A DNA stretch of 19,268 nt, from NCBI GenBank assembly GCA_029933365.1, contig JAOZOH010000051.1, forward strand, positions 1 to 19,268, in the 5' to 3' direction. The DNA is from Desulfuromusa sp. Its GTDB lineage: Bacteria; Desulfobacterota; Desulfuromonadia; Desulfuromonadales; Geopsychrobacteraceae. Numbering within the stretch: position 1 is the stretch's first letter; the number at the start of each line of letters is the position of its first letter. Under the pieces are notes generated by a model, which was not told the DNA's origin, made no database searches, and was given only the letters and a program-made list of their open reading frames with translations. This document shows, one piece after another, positions 15,610-19,268 of this stretch. The position numbers and the translations under genes were made by a program.

Positions 15610-16128
15610 TTATACTTCCTCATCGTCTGCCAATGCATCGCGTAACCGGCGAAAGACCTCCCGATACGCACGTCGGTCGTCATGTTGCTGAACCGAACGG
15701 GCCAGACGGGAAATAGCTTTACGATCAATCCCTGGAATTAATTCAAGCATTTCATTGAAAGCATCTGTAAAACTAACCTCATCACAGAGTCGATTGCGCA
15801 ATTTTTCCAGCTGATGAAATTGTTTCTTCTCACCCCGCGAAACCTGATCCAAGCTTTCCAATTGCCTTAACAGACTATCCAGAGCGCCCTCTGACTTGCG
15901 CAACATCCCCGCCAGATGTTTCAATTGACGACGTTGCGAACTACGTCCTTTGGTCAAACGAGCCTCTTCAGCTTCCCGAGTTACAGCTACAGGAAGATCA
16001 ATTTGAGAGAATTGTTTATCGGTTAAGTCAACCAGTTGTTCAGCTATTTGTTCAATCTGTTTCGCCTGTTGCTTTTTTTTCGTCCGGCTCACCGGCCCGT
16101 CATCTTCTACAAATTCATCCATCGACAT
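15610..16128 (-). CDS. darP: ribosome-associated protein DarP (YjgA, DUF615)
   Basis: A 172-residue protein of the DUF615 family. It has the charged head VSRTKKKQQAKQIEQIAEQLVDLTDKQFSQIDLP, the segment SSQRRQLKHLAGMLRK, and the C-terminal RSVQQHDDRRAYREVFRRLRDAL. E. coli DarP (YjgA) binds late 50S ribosomal precursors and helps peptidyl-transferase centre maturation. Length fits the family. The ATG at 16128 follows GGAG at three bases; the ATG six bases further on (16122) has better spacing and may be the true start. It is divergent from the HD-domain gene and is followed after 27 bp by the cotransporter-like gene. Confidence 0.9.
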   Translation of the reverse strand: MSMDEFVEDDGPVSRTKKKQQAKQIEQIAEQLVDLTDKQFSQIDLPVAVTREAEEARLTKGRSSQRRQLKHLAGMLRKSEGALDSLLRQLESLDQVSRGEKKQFHQLEKLRNRLCDEVSFTDAFNEMLELIPGIDRKAISRLARSVQQHDDRRAYREVFRRLRDALADDEEV

Positions 16129-16151
16129 TATCTCCAGAAAAAGTTTCCCTA

Positions 16152-16181
16152 AAACTACCCTGAGCGGAAGATAACGGTCAA
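16152..16181 (-). promoter_or_regulatory. possible promoter of darP
   Basis: On the minus strand, TTGACC (16176-16181), an 18-bp spacer and TAGTTT (16152-16157) lie about 24 bp before the ATG. The -35 is good and the -10 is weak. Confidence 0.4.
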
Positions 16182-16206
16182 TTGCGAAAATATCTACCTC
16201 TCTGCT

Positions 16207-16234
16207 TTGGTCGCAGTAGTTTTTTTGCTATGAT
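16207..16234 (+). promoter_or_regulatory. extended -10 promoter of the HD-lar-pgpA cluster
   Basis: TATGAT (16229-16234) is preceded by TG-C (16226-16228), an extended -10 element. TTGGTC (16207-16212) lies 16 bp upstream as a partial -35. The ATG at 16266 follows 31 bp later. Confidence 0.5.
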
Positions 16235-16265
16235 TCATCATGCTATCAAAACGGGAGGAAAACAA

Positions 16266-16832
16266 ATGGATTACGGTATCACCCGCGAACGCTCACTGGA
16301 GCTACTCAATCAGCATCTGAGCAATCCAAATCTGATTAAACACAGTCTCGCCAGCGAGGCGGTCATGCGTGCCCTGGCTCACCACTTTGCCGAAAATGAA
16401 GAACTCTGGGGACTGACTGGGCTATTACACGATCTGGATGCCGAACTGACTTTGGACGACCTCTCCCGGCATACCCATGAAACTGTCCGCATTTTGCGTG
16501 AAGAAGGGGTTAATGAAGAAATCATCGAAGCAATTCGGATGCACAACGAGCATGCCCACGATGATAAACGCAGTGAACGATTTCACCATGCACTGGCTGC
16601 AGGAGAAACCATCACTGGTTTGATTATTGCCACGGCTCTCGTTTATCCAGACAAAAAACTGGGCAGTGTCAAACCAAAGTCAGTACGCAAAAGGTACAAA
16701 GAAAGACAGTTTGCCGCTGGTGCCGATCGGGCAATCATTGCCGAATGTGAGTTGATTGGCTTAGCTATACCAGATTTCTGCGACCTGTGTTTAGCAGCAA
16801 TGCAGGATATTGCTCCTGAGCTTGGACTTTAA
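16266..16832 (+). CDS. HD-domain (HDIG-type) phosphohydrolase
   Basis: A 188-residue protein with an HD domain. The start of the domain is HSLASEAVMRALAHHF, the metal-binding pair is in LLHDLD, and further His are in RHTHETV and MHNEHAHDD. This set (H...HD...H) belongs to HDIG-type metal-dependent phosphohydrolases that act on nucleotides or nucleic acid ends; the substrate is unknown. The frame extends 28 codons upstream to 16182, but that part overlaps the promoter, and the ATG at 16266 has GGGAGG directly before it, so the shorter start is chosen. It ends 12 bp before larB and very likely heads an operon with larB, larC and pgpA. Confidence 0.83.
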   Translation: MDYGITRERSLELLNQHLSNPNLIKHSLASEAVMRALAHHFAENEELWGLTGLLHDLDAELTLDDLSRHTHETVRILREEGVNEEIIEAIRMHNEHAHDDKRSERFHHALAAGETITGLIIATALVYPDKKLGSVKPKSVRKRYKERQFAAGADRAIIAECELIGLAIPDFCDLCLAAMQDIAPELGL

Positions 16833-16844
16833 CTGGGATTATTT

Positions 16845-17600
16845 ATGAATAATAAAGAACTAACACGCCTACTGCAATCACTGGCTGATGGTCAAATTAG
16901 CATTGTGGATGGAGTTGAACGGCTGAAGCAGCTACCGTTTGAAGATCTCGGCATCGCCCAGATTGATCACCATCGCGAGCTACGTCAGGGGGTTCCTGAA
17001 GTTATCCTCGGCGAAAGTAAAAGTCTGGAGCAGCTCAGGATAATCCTTTCAGCTATGGCAAAACGGGGTCGAAACATTTTTGTCACCCGTCTGGACGATG
17101 AGAAAGGCACCGCACTGTGCAACCAGTTTCCAGAGGGAGAGTACGATATCGACGCACGAACCTTCTGCTTGATTCAACAGAAGATAGAGATCACCGGTAA
17201 AGGTAAAATTCTGGTTATTTGTGCTGGAACCTCTGATCTTCCTGTTGCTAAAGAGGCCGTTATTACTGCCCGGATGCTCGGAAATGAAGTTGAAGAGTTG
17301 GTAGATGTCGGGGTTGCAGGGATCCATCGGCTCCTTGCACGACAAGATTTATTACAAGAAGCTGCTGTTTTGATTGTTATTGCTGGTATGGAAGGCGCTC
17401 TCCCTTCGGTGGTTGGCGGCCTGGTTGCCAAGCCGGTGATTGCGGTTCCAACCTCGGTCGGTTATGGTGCTTCTTTCGGTGGAATTACCGCCCTGCTCGG
17501 GATGCTCAATTCCTGTGCCAGCGGGGTTACAGTTGTCAATATCGACAACGGCTTTGGTGCAGCATTTGCTGCAAATCGGATTAACAGAAAGACGGAATAA
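16845..17600 (+). CDS. larB: LarB, pyridinium-3,5-biscarboxylic acid mononucleotide synthase
   Basis: A 251-residue LarB, full length. The N-terminal part holds LQSLADGQISIVDGVERLKQLPFEDLG and DHHRELRQGVPEVILGESKS. The C-terminal PurE/AIR-carboxylase-like domain (about 122-245) holds VICAGTSDLPVAKEA, GIHRLL, GMEGALPSVVGGLV, PTSVGYGASFGG and NSCASG (Cys224, matching the Cys that forms a transient adduct with the pyridine ring in characterised LarB). LarB carboxylates and hydrolyses nicotinic acid adenine dinucleotide in the first step of nickel-pincer nucleotide (NPN) cofactor synthesis. It is 2 bp upstream of larC. larE is not in the window and must be elsewhere if the pathway is complete. 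Confidence 0.94.
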   Translation: MNNKELTRLLQSLADGQISIVDGVERLKQLPFEDLGIAQIDHHRELRQGVPEVILGESKSLEQLRIILSAMAKRGRNIFVTRLDDEKGTALCNQFPEGEYDIDARTFCLIQQKIEITGKGKILVICAGTSDLPVAKEAVITARMLGNEVEELVDVGVAGIHRLLARQDLLQEAAVLIVIAGMEGALPSVVGGLVAKPVIAVPTSVGYGASFGGITALLGMLNSCASGVTVVNIDNGFGAAFAANRINRKTE

Positions 17601-17602
17601 AT

Positions 17603-18802
17603 ATGAAAACCCTCTACCTCGACACTTTCTCCGGGATCTCCGGTGATATGTTCCTTGGTCTGCTCATCGACCTTGGGGTCAGCCAGCAGCAGTTGAAACA
17701 AGAGTTGGCCAAACTTCCAGTTTCCGGATATAAACTTGAAGTCGGGCGCGAGCAGCGCCACGGTATCGAAGGGTGCCGGGTCCAGGTTCACGCTGAAGAG
17801 ACCCATCACCATCGCGGCTGGAGTACTATTGATAAAATGTTGATTGAGAGTCCCCTACAACCATCAGTTAAACAAACGGCTCGGAGATTCTTTCTTCGGT
17901 TGGGTGAGGCGGAAGCCAAAGTTCATGGAATTGATATCGACCGGGTCCATTTTCATGAGGTTGGGGCTATTGACGCAATTGTTGATCTGGTCGGTACTGC
18001 AATCGGTTTAAATTTGCTTGGAGTCGAAAAAGTAATTTGCTCCTCTCTGCCGCTATCCCGCGGTATGAGCAAATGCGCTCACGGAGCCCTCCCCCTTCCG
18101 GCGCCAGCAACCCTGGAGATTCTTCAGGAAATACCCGTCTACGACAGCAATTGCGACAAAGAGCTGGTCACTCCCACCGGAGCAACCATTGCAGCAGAGT
18201 TGGCAGAGTTTGGTCCTCTCCCAGCACGGCCACTGGGTAAAACCGGTTATGGCGTCGGAGGCTGGAAGCTGGAAGATCGTCCCAACCTGCTACGCGGCAT
18301 CCTTTATGAAGAAGATAGGACAACTCAGCAGACAGATCAAGTCCAGCTACTGGAAAGCAATATTGATGACAGCACCCCGGAGCAATTGGGGAACTTGCTG
18401 GAACTCTTATTCTCAGCCGGTGCACTTGATGCAGGCTATATCCCACTACAGATGAAAAAAAACCGCCCGGGCAACCTGTTGACTGTGGTCAGCCGTCCGG
18501 AACAGGCGGAGGAGTTGGCAACCTTGATTATGCGTGAAAGCAGTGCTATCGGAGTGCGTAGCCAGCTCTGCGACAGGTTTAAACTCAATCGCCGCAGTGC
18601 CAAGGTAAAAACCGAGCAAGGGTCAGCCAGAGTCAAACTGATTTTTGACGGACAGCAGTTTTTACGCTTGACCCCTGAATATGATGATTGCCGCGAGCTG
18701 GCACGCAAAAGTGGACAACCACTGCAACAGGTTTATCGCCAAGTGGAAAAAGCTGCTTATGAACAGCTTGATTTAACCACCAAGGAGAGTTTTGATGACT
18801 GA
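17603..18802 (+). CDS. larC: LarC, nickel insertion protein for the NPN cofactor
   Basis: A 399-residue LarC (DUF111), undivided, so the frameshifted larC1/larC2 arrangement of Lactobacillus is not used. It begins LYLDTFSGISGDMFLGLLIDLG, has a small His cluster THHHRGW (residues 67-73) where the family often has a longer His run, then HFHEVGAIDAIVDLVGTAIG, LVTPTGATIAAEL, TGYGVGG, and in the C-terminal half LLESNIDDSTPEQLG and PLQMKKNRPGNLL. LarC uses CTP to insert nickel into the pincer nucleotide, the last step of the cofactor of lactate racemase and other LarA-like racemases. It is two bases after larB. It ends in TGA at 18800-18802, followed at once by REP-like hairpins before pgpA. Confidence 0.94.
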   Translation: MKTLYLDTFSGISGDMFLGLLIDLGVSQQQLKQELAKLPVSGYKLEVGREQRHGIEGCRVQVHAEETHHHRGWSTIDKMLIESPLQPSVKQTARRFFLRLGEAEAKVHGIDIDRVHFHEVGAIDAIVDLVGTAIGLNLLGVEKVICSSLPLSRGMSKCAHGALPLPAPATLEILQEIPVYDSNCDKELVTPTGATIAAELAEFGPLPARPLGKTGYGVGGWKLEDRPNLLRGILYEEDRTTQQTDQVQLLESNIDDSTPEQLGNLLELLFSAGALDAGYIPLQMKKNRPGNLLTVVSRPEQAEELATLIMRESSAIGVRSQLCDRFKLNRRSAKVKTEQGSARVKLIFDGQQFLRLTPEYDDCRELARKSGQPLQQVYRQVEKAAYEQLDLTTKESFDD

Positions 18803-18803
18803 A

Positions 18804-18846
18804 GGAGAATTGGGGACTGAATTCACATTCTCTCTCCCGATTCTCC
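18804..18846. repeat. hairpin next to the REP-like sequence
   Basis: GGAGAAT (18804-18810) pairs with ATTCTCC (18840-18846), extended inward by GGG/CCC after one unpaired base; the loop is about 20 nt. It begins two bases after the larC stop and directly abuts the REP-like hairpin at 18847. Confidence 0.65.
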
Positions 18847-18871
18847 GGGGACAGACCCAAGGTCAGTCCCC
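18847..18871. repeat. REP-like palindrome
   Basis: GGGGAC-A-GACC and GGTC-A-GTCCCC are perfect arms around a CAA centre. The GGGGACAGACC core is, from what I know, the type of REP sequence found as dispersed copies with Y1/TnpREP transposases in many Proteobacteria and relatives. No transposase is in this window. It separates larC from pgpA and could stabilise or attenuate the message. Confidence 0.7.
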
Positions 18872-18909
18872 TCAGGCACATATAAAACCGTACAGCATGG
18901 GGAAACTTA

Positions 18910-19268
18910 ATGACTGAGAAAAATTCGATTGAAGAATGGGGCTATCGTAAACTGGTGCTATTCCTCTCCAGTAATGGCGGTCTGGGCTATGCCCCAATCG
19001 CTCCGGGAACCTTTGGCACTCTGGCAGGAATCCCTGCTTTTTATTATCTGTCCTACTTTTCCTGGCCACTGCAATTTCTCACTTTGACTGCTCTATTATT
19101 CCTGAGTTTCTGGGTCAGCGATATCGCTGGAAAATTCTATCAGGAAGCAGATGATGGTCGCATCGTCATCGATGAACTGATCGGGTACCTGATCACCACC
19201 GCCTTTCTCCCCTTTTCCTGGCCGACAGCAGTGCTTGGATTTATCTGGTTCCGCATTTTTGACATCGT
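18910..19268 (+). CDS. pgpA: phosphatidylglycerophosphatase A, 3' part outside the window
   Basis: The first 119 codons are visible, and the gene runs off the right edge. Motifs: LSSNGGLGYAPIAPGTFGTLAG (the G.G..P.APGT.G.L signature), then membrane helices around FYYLSYF and FLTLTALLFLSFWVSDI, the catalytic VIDELIGYL, and FIWFRIFDI at the edge. PgpA removes the phosphate from phosphatidylglycerophosphate to give phosphatidylglycerol at the inner membrane. The ATG at 18910 has GGGGA before it. It is 107 bp after larC, with the REP-like hairpins between them, so it is probably the last member visible of the HD-larB-larC cluster. Confidence 0.92.
   Translation, partial: MTEKNSIEEWGYRKLVLFLSSNGGLGYAPIAPGTFGTLAGIPAFYYLSYFSWPLQFLTLTALLFLSFWVSDIAGKFYQEADDGRIVIDELIGYLITTAFLPFSWPTAVLGFIWFRIFDI

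Noticed and set aside
16182..16265. Longer N-terminus of the HD-domain protein
   Set aside because: This stretch contains the extended -10 promoter and the ribosome site of the shorter form.
1..19268. CRISPR arrays, tRNA or rRNA genes, phage or defence genes
   Set aside because: I looked for regularly spaced repeats, cloverleaf-like sequences and typical protein motifs and saw none.

Overview
The window looks like chromosomal DNA from a bacterium of the Desulfuromonadales/Geobacterales type (Desulfobacterota). This placement is an inference from gene content: an EtfAB pair next to a membrane FeS/heme ETF:menaquinone oxidoreductase-like protein, a MerR regulator, a YyaL/DUF255 protein, DarP, and larB-larC followed by pgpA. 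Base composition is moderate and even, and nearly all genes are familiar housekeeping or catabolic families. I see no phage, conjugative, CRISPR or defence locus.

Layout. Positions 1-278 hold no recognised gene, only a strong terminator-like hairpin. From about 4486 down to 279 (minus strand) runs an electron-transfer operon: EMO-like oxidoreductase, etfB, etfA and a small SCP2-domain protein. It would carry electrons from acyl-CoA dehydrogenases to the quinone pool. A MerR regulator and a hot-dog thioesterase are transcribed divergently (4703-5514). The same 12-bp motif occurs at both edges of the divergent region, which suggests that the MerR protein controls both directions. Then come a threonine aldolase (+), a NadR-like P-loop kinase (-), an exported YyaL/DUF255 thioredoxin-like gene (+) broken by one in-frame TGA, and a two-way terminator. 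Beyond it lie hflK-hflC (-), an MTH1187-type thiamine-binding protein (+) and an orphan FlgC-like rod protein (+). After a 345-bp gene-free, hairpin-rich stretch come a cation-chloride cotransporter-like gene (-) broken by one in-frame TAG and darP (-). The window ends with the + strand cluster HD-domain gene, larB, larC and the start of pgpA.

Points that stand out. Two long genes each carry a single in-frame stop with no frameshift, while TAG and TGA end ordinary genes nearby. Two non-coding blocks are built from inverted repeats: a nested 161-bp element between the EMO-like gene and etfB, and a run of five hairpins plus a 127-bp imperfect palindrome at 12691-13004. Each of these two blocks contains the stop codon of a neighbouring minus-strand gene. 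A REP-like hairpin pair lies between larC and pgpA. I did not find a clearly new multi-gene system. The repeat elements and the paired nonsense codons are the best leads.
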